This document shows, one piece after another, positions 25,750-34,362 of a DNA stretch of 64,000 nt. Location: NCBI RefSeq assembly GCF_030813415.1, contig NZ_JAUSUF010000004.1, positions 62,001 to 126,000 of the forward strand, read 5' to 3'. Numbering within the stretch: position 1 is the stretch's first letter; each line of letters starts with the position of its first letter. The translations under genes and the position numbers were made by a program. This DNA is from Eubacterium multiforme. GTDB lineage: Bacteria; Bacillota; Clostridia; Clostridiales; Clostridiaceae. Under the pieces are notes generated by a model. It saw only the letters and a program-made list of their open reading frames with translations, did not search any database and was not told the origin of the DNA.

Positions 25750-26519
25750 TAATTAAATTTTTAAATCTTTTTTTGATAGATAGAGTGAATTACAAAAAAT
25801 TATTTGCTTTGAAATATTATAGAAAATTGTATTAGTTTCGCTATATTTATTTTCAAGAGAGCTAAAAAATATTATAAATAAGATAGTAATTAGACTAATA
25901 TTGTTATTTGAGGATTATACTAATTATTCTAAGTATATTTTATTTCAAATTATATATAAATAGTATGAAAAAATATTTTATTTATAGAATAAATTTCTTC
26001 GTATTAATGATGATTTTAAATAAAAACTAATAAGTAAGTTAATGAATATGAAATAAATTGAATGCATTGGAAATTAATATAAAATAGTAGCTGATAAATA
26101 ACCCAAAACTCAATAAAAAATCTATAATAAGAATACAAAAAAGTATTTTTTTATAAGTAAACTAAAAATAAATTACACACTTAAAAGCCATTTGGACAAA
26201 AATTTACCTATAATTATAGATATTACCCTAATTATTTTCTTATTCTATTATAATATTCTCTTTTTCTTAAAATTTCTTATATTATATTTTAAGTATTTAC
26301 AAAAATAAGATATGTTAACTATATAAGAAAGTTTTATTAGAAAAAAATTATATAAGTAAGATAGAAAAAGAAATAGATAGATTTAAAATTTAATTAAATA
26401 ATTTAAAAGATAAAATAATATTTAAAAATTTGTTAATTATTTCAATTTGAAATAGTTTTAAATTAAAAATTATATTAAAATATAAGTATAAATTTAATAT
26501 TAAGTGAGGTGAATATGTA
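25750..26519. other. Gene-free AT-rich spacer with a decayed small gene
   Basis: No credible gene was found. At about 26098-26160 the sequence (AATAACCC, then TCAATAAAAAATCT, then AAGTAAACTAAAAATAAAT) resembles 37323-37380, which lies inside a small minus-strand gene, so this is likely a broken copy. The rest is AT-rich with no clear hairpin; sequence near 26500 (GTGAGGTG) is the ribosome binding site for the next gene. Confidence 0.45.
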
Positions 26520-26873
26520 ATGATAGATACAAAACTATTTTTTAATATACTTCTTTTAATAATAATAATTTTTTTGATAATTTATTTTTTATTTGGAATG
26601 ATACTATTTTTTAAACATAAATTTAATTCTTTAAGTATGTATTTATTTCTGACCAAAGATAATATAGATATTTTAAAAGAAAAAAATAATTTAAATTATA
26701 AATATTTAAATATTTTAATTGCTGTTCAAACAATTTTAGTTATTGATATCTTGTTTATCTTTATGTATATATTTAATAATTTTAATGATAGAACTATTAA
26801 TTATATTTTAATAGTATTTTTATTTATTTTAAGATATATTTCTAATAAAATAATAAAAAAATACTTAGTCTAA
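26520..26873 (+). CDS. Small membrane protein convergent with the secreted protein
   Basis: 117 residues with three hydrophobic segments (about 7-31, 61-83, 88-108), a Lys-rich loop and a basic C-terminus. GTGAGGTG precedes the start. It converges on a gene for a secreted bacteriocin-like protein, with a shared bidirectional terminator between them. A small three-pass protein beside such a gene could give immunity, but only the arrangement suggests it. Confidence 0.55.
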   Translation: MIDTKLFFNILLLIIIIFLIIYFLFGMILFFKHKFNSLSMYLFLTKDNIDILKEKNNLNYKYLNILIAVQTILVIDILFIFMYIFNNFNDRTINYILIVFLFILRYISNKIIKKYLV

Positions 26874-26892
26874 TTTTAGACTAAGTATTTTT
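26858..26892. terminator. Bidirectional terminator between convergent genes
   Basis: Perfect arms AATACTTAGTCTA and TAGACTAAGTATT with an A run on the left and a T run on the right; it serves both flanking genes. Confidence 0.85.
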
Positions 26893-26896
26893 TTCT

Positions 26897-27610
26897 TTAA
26901 GCTGGAGTTATTGTTGCTGGAATGTATAAAACGCAATTTAAGAATACGCCACGTCCTTTATCAACTTTACTCATTGCCCAAAAAATTGCAGTTCCATATA
27001 AAGATATTGGTCCTAAAAATTTTGTTGATAGAGATACTCCATGTTTGGCTAAAAATTTACCAATTGATTTTCCAGCAGTTCCTGCTGTTAAGCCACCAAT
27101 AGTAAATGCATCATTAAGATCTCCTACTGCTTTGTGAGAGAAGAAGACTTTTGCACCCCACCATGTATATTCAATGTCAATATATTTACTTGTTGAAATA
27201 AGCATCATAAATTTATTATTTGGATTTTTATTTATATTTTCGTAGACAGATACTTTTATAGAATTTTTAGAATTATATACAAGTATATTAGGATTATTTT
27301 TTATTTTATTTATATTTTTAAGTTCATTATTAGTATTATTTATATATTGTTTTACTGTATTATACTCGTTTTCTGTTAAGTTAAGTTTGGCTTCATTAGA
27401 TAAATAGAATTGATTATTTTTCAATTTAACATACGGATTTGCTTTTGATATTGTATCCTGAGATAATTGTTCAGTTTTTTTTGATAATATTTCATTCGTC
27501 AATGTTTTTGAAGTGTTTTTATTTAATTCTGAAGCATATACTGGTGTAAAGCCTAGTGATGATAGTCCAAGGGTGAAAAGTAAAGTTAAAGAAATAAGTT
27601 TTTTCTTCAT
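26897..27610 (-). CDS. Secreted bacteriocin-like protein
   Basis: 237 residues with a clear signal peptide (KKKLISLTLLFTLGLSSLGF; cleavage likely after VYA near residue 28) and AAGGAGG upstream. The middle is charged and helical. The C-terminal 90 residues contain a WWGAKVFFSHKAV element, a glycine-rich hydrophobic stretch (TIGGLTAGTAGKSIGKFLAK), a second hydrophobic stretch and an ending VKxxGVFLNCVLYIPATI-like strand. Secreted proteins with a WWG element and GxxxG hydrophobic segments are common in Firmicutes and some look like large bacteriocins. The family is not named here. No catalytic motif is visible. Confidence 0.6.
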   Translation of the reverse strand: MKKKLISLTLLFTLGLSSLGFTPVYASELNKNTSKTLTNEILSKKTEQLSQDTISKANPYVKLKNNQFYLSNEAKLNLTENEYNTVKQYINNTNNELKNINKIKNNPNILVYNSKNSIKVSVYENINKNPNNKFMMLISTSKYIDIEYTWWGAKVFFSHKAVGDLNDAFTIGGLTAGTAGKSIGKFLAKHGVSLSTKFLGPISLYGTAIFWAMSKVDKGRGVFLNCVLYIPATITPA

Positions 27611-27895
27611 TTTAAAACCTCCTTGAATATAGCTTTTTTATTTAATTATAGCTAACGAAAGACATAATTAAAATGGTTCAATAAAAACGTTAACAATTAT
27701 TTTGAAAAATTTAATATTTATTTACTAAATAGATAGTTTTTACCTAATTTAAAATGAACTTTTTATTTATATTATTGTTTTTGATTATTTGATAAAAGTT
27801 ATAGTAAAAGGCCTATTATATAAGATAAAGTAAGTGATATATAATTGAGCTTTAAATATATTTATAAATATTTATTTATATATTTTTTTCAAATA

Positions 27896-28110
27896 TTTTT
27901 GCAAATTTTGAAGGCAGCAAGATAGATAATGTAGAATTTATAGGTTCAAATATAAAAGGAATGAAAATTGATGCAAAGGAATTATAAAGAATTAATATAC
28001 AGATAAAAGAAGAATTAAGTTTGCATAATGAAGCTAATGCAATTTTAAAAACAAATAAGAATAAAGAAAAAAGCAAAGAAAAAAATAATGATTATGAACT
28101 TGAAATGTAA
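27896..28110 (+). pseudogene. Pentapeptide-like gene, truncated copy C
   Basis: It lacks the 5' half of copy A and joins at TTTTTGCAAATTTTGAAGGC. The 3' half is nearly identical to copy A at the DNA level but has a TAA where copy A reads AGA (GAATTATAAAGAATT). The stop at 28108-28110 and the following spacer match the copy A module. It lies directly upstream of palindromic terminator copy 6. Confidence 0.75.
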
Positions 28111-28122
28111 GAGCGAATAAAT

Positions 28123-28150
28123 AAAAGGTGTTCCCCGGGGACACCTTTTT
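28123..28150. terminator. GC-rich palindromic terminator, copy 6
   Basis: GGTGTTCCCCGGGGACACC with an A run on the left and CTTTTT on the right; one base shorter on the right arm than the standard copy. Confidence 0.75.
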
Positions 28151-28157
28151 AAATTAA

Positions 28158-28180
28158 CTAGGCTAAAAGATTTAGCCTAG
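28158..28180. repeat. 10-bp inverted repeat CTAGGCTAAA/TTTAGCCTAG
   Basis: Perfect arms at 28158-28167 and 28171-28180 around AGA. The equivalent place in the decayed copy (18450-18472) keeps only the right arm. The CTAGGC/GCCTAG core is also the stem of the probable oriT hairpin, which may be chance. Confidence 0.5.
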
Positions 28181-28210
28181 AATAGCTGCAAAAAATAGGA
28201 AGCGAAATTT

Positions 28211-28606
28211 ATGGAAAAAACTGGAGATAGGTTTTTAAAAGAAGAAGTTTATAAATTTGCGAAAGAAGTTGAAATATTTTTAGAAATGCTAAATGGAACT
28301 ATAATACAAAGTAAATATAAAAATGAACTTCATAATATAGAAAGACAAAAGAGTAAATTAGAAAAATTAGTATCAGATTTTAAACCTAGCATATACGAAG
28401 AATATTCAATGAAAACTAAAAGAGCATATGAAGAAATGTTATATGCTAAAAGAGAATTTGAGAGAGTTAAAAAAGAAAAATGTTTTAAGGAAGTTATTGA
28501 AGAAAAGGAATTAATATATAAAGAGAAAGCTAATAAATATGAAGATATAAAGGAGTATAGAAATAAATTAAAAGAAGTATTATTAAATGAAGAAAAAAAG
28601 AATTAA
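28211..28606 (+). CDS. Coiled-coil protein of the repeated backbone module
   Basis: 131 residues, almost wholly helical and very rich in Lys and Glu (YEEMLYAKREFERVKKEK is typical), with no membrane segment or catalytic motif. It is the intact version of the decayed gene at 18503. It follows a pentapeptide-gene remnant and the palindromic terminator, as part of a repeated module. It may be a backbone gene of the element with a structural role; nothing more specific can be said. Confidence 0.55.
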   Translation: MEKTGDRFLKEEVYKFAKEVEIFLEMLNGTIIQSKYKNELHNIERQKSKLEKLVSDFKPSIYEEYSMKTKRAYEEMLYAKREFERVKKEKCFKEVIEEKELIYKEKANKYEDIKEYRNKLKEVLLNEEKKN

Positions 28607-28976
28607 TTAAAAGAATTATACCTAAGTTTGTTGACTTTAAAGCTCGAAATTTTATGTAAGTTATCAAAGTGATAATACTGTAAATATTAATTATATAATA
28701 TAAAAAAGTCTTTATAAATTTAAAATGATAGATAGATAAAATTTTAACAGAGTGTGAAATAATATTAAGTACTATTTTAAAATAAGAAAAAATTATATAT
28801 TTAAAGGAAAAATACTTTAAGGTAAAATAAAATATTTTAATAGAATTAATAATTAGCATTTAAATATTAAATTAATATTAATATTTAAATGCTAATTTAT
28901 TTGACTGTTTTTGTGAAAAAATATAACATGAAATCGTTATAAAAAATATATTAAATTAAGATTAGAGGGATATATT
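28607..28976 (+). promoter_or_regulatory. Noncoding region with probable promoter of the radical SAM/ATP-grasp operon
   Basis: No gene seen. A TTGACT hexamer at 28901-28906 is followed by TATAAC at 28922 or TAACAT at 28924 (spacing 15 or 17). The radical SAM start codon is about 50 bases further, behind AGAGGG. This is the only good promoter before the six-gene operon. Confidence 0.5.
28851..28897. repeat. 20-bp perfect inverted repeat
   Basis: AATTAGCATTTAAATATTAA (28851-28870) and its exact reverse complement (28878-28897) flank seven bases. It lies directly upstream of the probable -35 hexamer, so it could be an operator or an upstream terminator. Confidence 0.6.
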
Positions 28977-29966
28977 ATGAATAAACAAAATATCATTTTC
29001 AAAAAATGTGAGGATGATAATATAAAAATTCGTCCACATTGTAATTCAAAATTTTGTAATCAAAAAATATTAGAAGTAAATCCAGCAATAGGTTGTGAGT
29101 TTCAGTGTCAATATTGTTGTGTATATACACAAGAAGAAGAAAATAAATTTTCAAAAATTATAGTATATGAAGATTATGCTGATATGCTTGAAAAATATAT
29201 ACAAGATAATATTGATGTTGTAAAAGACTATTATTTTTTCTTATCTTTTGAATCAGATTGTTTTCAGGATATATTGATTTCAACAGGAATTACTAGTAGT
29301 ATATTAGAAATATTTTTAAAATATAATTTAAAATATTTTATATTAACTAAAGGAAAATTACCAAACTCTCAAATAAAAGATTTATTGATTAAAACTAAAA
29401 AATTTGGACAAGTAATTGTTAATGATACCATGCCTGATGAAAAATATAGAGCTATTCTTGAACCTAATACTGCTACATTAGAAGAAAGATATAACTTAGT
29501 TAAATTTTGTTTAGACAATGATATTTATACTACAATTTCATTCTCACCAATTTTTCCATTTGAAAATATTGATTATATAAAAAGAAAAATTGATATGTAT
29601 TCTAGGATTGGAATAAATCATTTTAGATTGGATATGCTAGAGCTTTCATTTGATAGTTATAATAAAGTTCTAAATTTAATACCTGAATGTAGGGAACATT
29701 TTAATAATTTGTATATGGATAAAAATTCAACAGAGAATATATGGAAAGTTCCTAATGAAAATAAGAGGATAAAAAGATATAAACCTAATGAAGAATATAT
29801 GTTTAATATATATAATGATATAAAACAATATATAAAATGTTTAGATAATAACATAACAGTTAGTATATGTGATGGAGTTGCATTAACTAATGTTTTATTA
29901 AAAAATTTTAATCGTGAAGCTTATGATAATGGAATCAATTGTATGGGAATCAATTTAAGAAAATAA
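28977..29966 (+). CDS. Radical SAM enzyme, spore-photoproduct-lyase-like
   Basis: Uses a 4Fe-4S cluster and AdoMet to start radical chemistry. The cluster cysteines are Cys40-X3-Cys44-X2-Cys47 in NPAIGCEFQCQYCCVY; the NP-x-x-GC-x-x-x-CxYC spacing is that of spore photoproduct lyase and its relatives. The later FFLSFESDCFQD and KYFILTKGKL stretches fit the barrel. At 329 residues it is of SplB size. It heads a six-gene operon with ligases and an exporter rather than sporulation or repair genes, so it probably acts on a small-molecule or peptide precursor. The substrate is not known. Confidence 0.8.
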   Translation: MNKQNIIFKKCEDDNIKIRPHCNSKFCNQKILEVNPAIGCEFQCQYCCVYTQEEENKFSKIIVYEDYADMLEKYIQDNIDVVKDYYFFLSFESDCFQDILISTGITSSILEIFLKYNLKYFILTKGKLPNSQIKDLLIKTKKFGQVIVNDTMPDEKYRAILEPNTATLEERYNLVKFCLDNDIYTTISFSPIFPFENIDYIKRKIDMYSRIGINHFRLDMLELSFDSYNKVLNLIPECREHFNNLYMDKNSTENIWKVPNENKRIKRYKPNEEYMFNIYNDIKQYIKCLDNNITVSICDGVALTNVLLKNFNREAYDNGINCMGINLRK

Positions 29967-29993
29967 TTTTTTTGTAGTTATTAGGAGGATGTT

Positions 29994-30887
29994 ATGAGGT
30001 TATTAATTTTAGGAGATTTAACTATTACAAGTAATCAAGAAAAAAAATTAAAAGAATTGGTCGATGATATTGTATATTGTAGAAATAAAGTTGAGGGTGT
30101 AACTGGTATTATAGAATCAGCTGATTATATTTTTTGTTGCAATTTTAATCTTACACCATATATTGACTTTTTAAAAAATTCTAAAATTGTTATTATGGCT
30201 GAAACAGGAATAGTTAATATAGATATAAATAAATCAAGAAAAAATAATATAAATATATGTAATTTAGAAACTTATTCATGTGATGCAGTAACTCAATATA
30301 TTATTTATAATATATTAAAAGAAATAAGACCTTGGAATGAATATTATTCTAACACTTTTTCAAGAAAAAATATTTTTAAATATCAATCAAAAGGAATTGA
30401 AGGGTTAACAGTTGGTATATTAGGATATGGAGTTATAGGAAAGAAATTAGCTAAAATATTAAATGCATATGGATGCAATGTTTTAGCTAATTCAAGAAAA
30501 AAATTTAAATCAAATTATGCAAATTATTCATCAAAAAATGATATATTTAAGTATTCAGATGTTATTGTTATTTGTTGTAGTTTAAATGAGTCATCAAAAA
30601 ATATGATAGATATAAATTTATTAAATAAAATAAAAAAGGATTCTATATTGATATCTATATCTATAAGAGAAGTTTTTAATAATAAAGATTTATATTTGTT
30701 TTTAAAACAAAGGGAAGATGTTAAATCATATTTAGATTTTGATGTTAATAAAAATGATGAAAAATTTGATGATTTAATTAATGTTAATATAACACCTCAT
30801 ATAGCATTTCATACACAAGAAACAATAATAAATAGAACAAATAGTTGTATAGAAAAATTAGAAAAATTCATTTTAAAAAATAAATAA
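29994..30887 (+). CDS. D-isomer-specific 2-hydroxyacid dehydrogenase
   Basis: NAD-dependent reduction of a 2-keto acid or its reverse. The Rossmann motif is GILGYGVIGKKLAKIL (near 138-153). The catalytic Arg lies in ISISIREV, and the His in NITPHIAFH (near 262) matches the family TPHIA motif. It is 297 residues, slightly shorter than most members. AGGAGG precedes the ATG; the gap from the radical SAM gene is 27 bases. Together with the D-Ala-D-Ala-ligase-like gene that follows it recalls the VanH/VanA pair, but the other genes do not fit glycopeptide resistance. Confidence 0.8.
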   Translation: MRLLILGDLTITSNQEKKLKELVDDIVYCRNKVEGVTGIIESADYIFCCNFNLTPYIDFLKNSKIVIMAETGIVNIDINKSRKNNINICNLETYSCDAVTQYIIYNILKEIRPWNEYYSNTFSRKNIFKYQSKGIEGLTVGILGYGVIGKKLAKILNAYGCNVLANSRKKFKSNYANYSSKNDIFKYSDVIVICCSLNESSKNMIDINLLNKIKKDSILISISIREVFNNKDLYLFLKQREDVKSYLDFDVNKNDEKFDDLINVNITPHIAFHTQETIINRTNSCIEKLEKFILKNK

Positions 30888-30915
30888 TAAATTCTTTATA
30901 AGAGAGATGATTTCA

Positions 30916-31869
30916 ATGAAAATAGAGGTTATTGCTACAGAAGTATCAAACTTTAATGAAACAGGATTTGGCTCTATAGAGAGTTGTTTTAATGTTTATA
31001 AAGCAATAAAAAAAGTATATTCAAAAACAATTTTTAATATAGTGAAAACTAAAAATGACTTAGAAAAAATAGTTAATAGGAAACCTGAATTGGTAATATT
31101 TGGGTTTAAATATATTATTGATGGTAATAAAAAAATTTGGATGAGTGATTATTTTGAAAAAAATAATATAAATTTTATTGGAACTAATATGAAAAATTTA
31201 TATTATGATTCTAATAAAATAAAGGCAAAAGATAAATTAATAATGAATAGTATTAATACACCAAAATATAAAATTGTTAATCCGGAAGTAGAAAAAACTG
31301 AAATTGAAGAATTGAAATTTCCGCTTTTTGTAAAACCTATTGATGCTGCATGTAGCTTTGGAATCGACAATAAATCGTTAGTTAAAAATTTTAATGAGTT
31401 AAAAACAAAAGTTTCTGACATATATATGAAATTTAATCAACAATCACTTGTAGAAGAATTTTTACCAGGAAGAGAGTTTACTGTTGCAATAATAGGTAAT
31501 GGGGATGACTTGAGGGTAATGCCAATTGAATTATCAAGTAGTATAAATGATAAAAAAAATAAATTTTTAACTAGATCAATAAAAGTATCAGATATAGAAA
31601 ATAAAGAAAGAATTTCTAATATTAATATAAAAAAAGAAGTAGTAAAATTAGCAAGAAAATCTTTTAATATATTAAAAGCAAGAGATTTTGCAAGAATAGA
31701 TATAAAGTTTGATTCAAATAATAATGCTAGTTTTATAGAAATAAATATGGTTCCTGGAATGACAAAAGGTAGAAGTTATTTTCCGATAGCATGTGAAAAA
31801 AATTGTGGTATGTCATATGATGAAACTGTATTAGCTATACTTAATGCTGGGATTAAAAGATTATCATAA
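30916..31869 (+). CDS. ATP-grasp ligase, D-Ala-D-Ala-ligase-like
   Basis: ATG at 30916 is preferred over 30907 because AGAGAG lies at a better distance. The fold is seen in NFIGTNMKNLYYDSNKIKAK (substrate-side loop), FPLFVKPIDAACSFGI (ATP-binding Lys strand), LVEEFLPGREFTVAII, FARIDIKFD and the metal-binding FIEINMVPGMT near the end. The GxxxG and NMVPGMT elements match D-alanine-D-alanine ligases, which join two amino acids, or an amino acid and a hydroxy acid, with ATP. It probably forms an amide or ester in the product of this operon. Confidence 0.8.
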   Translation: MKIEVIATEVSNFNETGFGSIESCFNVYKAIKKVYSKTIFNIVKTKNDLEKIVNRKPELVIFGFKYIIDGNKKIWMSDYFEKNNINFIGTNMKNLYYDSNKIKAKDKLIMNSINTPKYKIVNPEVEKTEIEELKFPLFVKPIDAACSFGIDNKSLVKNFNELKTKVSDIYMKFNQQSLVEEFLPGREFTVAIIGNGDDLRVMPIELSSSINDKKNKFLTRSIKVSDIENKERISNINIKKEVVKLARKSFNILKARDFARIDIKFDSNNNASFIEINMVPGMTKGRSYFPIACEKNCGMSYDETVLAILNAGIKRLS

Positions 31870-31898
31870 TAAATAAATTTATAGGAGTTGAGTTTAGA

Positions 31899-33116
31899 GT
31901 GAAAACATTGTTAATTGTAGAAAAAAATCCATCTGGGTCTTTAGCATTAAAAAAAGCAAAAGAAAGAGGATTATATGTTATATATATAGGTTCAAATAAA
32001 TATAAAAAAATTACTAAATCTGATGAAAAATACTTAGATAAGATAATAAATATAGATATAAATAATGTTCAAAGTGTAATAAAAAAATGTATTGAATTGA
32101 ATGAAGTAAATAAAATTGATGGAGTTGTAACATTTTTAGATTACAATGTTCCTTTAGTAGCTCAAATAGCAGAAAAATTGAACTTACCTAGAATTAATTA
32201 TTTAAATGCTATTAATGTGAGAAATAAATTTTTTATGAGAGAAGCACTGTTAAAAAGAAATATTTCTATTCCTAAATTTAAAAAAGTAAATTCATATGAA
32301 GATATAAATGAATTTATATCTTCATATGGCTTTCCTAATATAATAAAACCTGTAAATATGTGTGCTAGTAGAAATATATTTATAAATAATGATGAAAATG
32401 AATTATACAAAAATTTTAATGTGCTAAAAAATGCCTATCCTCCTTTTGGTGTAAAAAGAGAAAATTATATACTGATTGAAGAATATATGTATGGCCAAGA
32501 GTTTAGTGTTGAGTCAATAACATATGATGGAGAAACAAATGTTATTGCAATAACAAAGAAATACATTAATGGAAATGAAAATTTTGTTGAAATAGGACAT
32601 ACTACACCAATAAAACTTTCTAAAAAGCTGGAACATTCAATAAAAAATATAACCTGTGATGCAATAAAAGCACTAGGAATTAATCAAGGAGTAACACATA
32701 CTGAAATAAAACTTACTAATGGTGGATTTAAAATAGTTGAGGTAGCTGCTAGACCAGGAGGCGATAGGATACCTGAATTAGTTGAATTATCTACTGGTAT
32801 AGATTTATTTAATTCTGCAATATCGATAGCATTAGGAGAAAAACCTAAAATAAATAGAAAAAAAAATTTAGTTGCAGCTATAAAATTTATTATAGGAAAA
32901 CCTGGAATTTTAAAAAGTATTAGTGGGATTGATAATATAAGAAAATGTAACAATATTTACGATATAGAGATTGAAAAAAAAATTGGAGATAAGATAAATA
33001 AATTAGAGTGTAGCGGTGATAGAATAGGAAATGTAATAGCATTAGGAAAAGATGAATTAGATGCTGAATGCCTAGTATTAAATGCTATAAGTAAACTTGA
33101 TATTGTTATTAATTAA
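31899..33116 (+). CDS. ATP-grasp ligase, L-amino-acid-ligase/biotin-carboxylase-like
   Basis: GTG start at 31899 with TAGGAG upstream. 405 residues. An N-terminal Rossmann-like part (LLIVEKNPSGSLALKKAKER) precedes the ATP-grasp part: FPNIIKPVNMCASRNIFI, LIEEYMYGQEFSVESI, a GHTTP stretch, and the Mg-binding HTEIKLTNGGFKIVEVAARP then GGDRIPELVELSTGID. The GHTTP and AARPGGD stretches are typical of BacD-like dipeptide ligases. Two ATP-grasp enzymes in a row suggest two successive bond formations. Confidence 0.8.
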   Translation: MKTLLIVEKNPSGSLALKKAKERGLYVIYIGSNKYKKITKSDEKYLDKIINIDINNVQSVIKKCIELNEVNKIDGVVTFLDYNVPLVAQIAEKLNLPRINYLNAINVRNKFFMREALLKRNISIPKFKKVNSYEDINEFISSYGFPNIIKPVNMCASRNIFINNDENELYKNFNVLKNAYPPFGVKRENYILIEEYMYGQEFSVESITYDGETNVIAITKKYINGNENFVEIGHTTPIKLSKKLEHSIKNITCDAIKALGINQGVTHTEIKLTNGGFKIVEVAARPGGDRIPELVELSTGIDLFNSAISIALGEKPKINRKKNLVAAIKFIIGKPGILKSISGIDNIRKCNNIYDIEIEKKIGDKINKLECSGDRIGNVIALGKDELDAECLVLNAISKLDIVIN

Positions 33117-33147
33117 TTTAATATAAATAAAATATTAGGAGAACTAT

Positions 33148-34362
33148 ATGTTGATTTTAGAAGATTATAAGAAACTATCAAAAGATATATATATTATATT
33201 TATTGTTCAATTAATTAATCGTTTTGGCGATTTTGTAGTGCCATTTTTAACTTTGTTTTTCACAGAGAAACTAAATTTACCTATAAATGTTGTAGGTATA
33301 TTAATAACATTAATATCATTAATATCTTTACCAGCATTTTTTTTGGGGGGGAAACTTTCAGATGTTATAGGACATAAAAAAATTTATATAATTTTTCAAT
33401 CAATTTCATCAATATTCTTATTTGTAATACCAATAATTAACAATAAATATTTAAAGATATTATTTATTATAATTTCAACTTTTTTTAATAATGCTGCAAG
33501 ACCTTCTATTAATGGAATTATAATAGAATCTACAAATGAAAAAGAAAGAAAAATAGCTTTTTCATTACAATATATAGGAATAAATTTAGGAGTAGCAATT
33601 GGACCTATAGTTGGGGGGTTTTTATTTAATAATTATTTATCTTTAATATTTTTAGGAGATGCATTAACATCATTAATAGCAGTTGTTTTAGTGTTTTTTA
33701 ATATTGGTAATGCAAATATTAATAAAGATACCTTTAAGTATGTTAAGACAAATAAGGAAGATAGTGAACAGAATCTTTTAAATATATTAAAAAACAAATA
33801 TAGTATTAAAGTTGTATTAATTATATATACAATATATAGTTTTGTTTATTGCCAGTATAAATTTTCATTACCAATAACTTTAAATTATAAGTTTGGAGAT
33901 AGTAGTGTTCAATTTTATGGGGTTTTGATGAGTATAAATGCCATTTCGGTAATTTTATTTACTATTTTTATAAATAAAATTACAAATAAATTCAATTCAA
34001 TAACAAATATAGCTATAGCTGGAATGTTTTATGCATTTGGTTTTGGTTTTATAGGAATAATATCAAAAAAGTTTTTTTTCTTAATATCAACATTATTATG
34101 GAGTATAGGAGAAATTTTGATAAGTACAAATTTAAATGTATTTTTAGCTAATAACAGTCCTAGTAAATTTAAAGCAAGAATAAATTCATTAGGAAGTTTC
34201 TGTATGAATGTTGGGGTTATTTTAGGAACTTTTTTAGCTGCTAAATATATCAATTCATTTGGAATATCAAACTTTTGGAATTTGATTTTTGTAATTGCTT
34301 TGGTAGCATCTATTATATTATTTATATTAAATATTTATATTAAGAGGAGTGTATCAAAATGA
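33148..34362 (+). CDS. MFS exporter
   Basis: 404 residues with twelve likely membrane segments. The conserved loop between segments 2 and 3 is GGKLSDVIGHKKIYI, matching the MFS G-x-x-x-D-R/K-x-G-x-R/K motif. A second motif in the middle of the N-terminal half, AIGPIVGGFLF, is typical of drug/proton antiporters. It overlaps the DapF-like gene by four bases. It probably exports the product and gives the producer resistance. Confidence 0.85.
   Translation: MLILEDYKKLSKDIYIIFIVQLINRFGDFVVPFLTLFFTEKLNLPINVVGILITLISLISLPAFFLGGKLSDVIGHKKIYIIFQSISSIFLFVIPIINNKYLKILFIIISTFFNNAARPSINGIIIESTNEKERKIAFSLQYIGINLGVAIGPIVGGFLFNNYLSLIFLGDALTSLIAVVLVFFNIGNANINKDTFKYVKTNKEDSEQNLLNILKNKYSIKVVLIIYTIYSFVYCQYKFSLPITLNYKFGDSSVQFYGVLMSINAISVILFTIFINKITNKFNSITNIAIAGMFYAFGFGFIGIISKKFFFLISTLLWSIGEILISTNLNVFLANNSPSKFKARINSLGSFCMNVGVILGTFLAAKYINSFGISNFWNLIFVIALVASIILFILNIYIKRSVSK

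Noticed and set aside
26911..27137. Plus-strand open frames opposite the secreted protein
   Set aside because: The minus-strand gene has a signal peptide and a strong ribosome binding site; the plus-strand frames do not.
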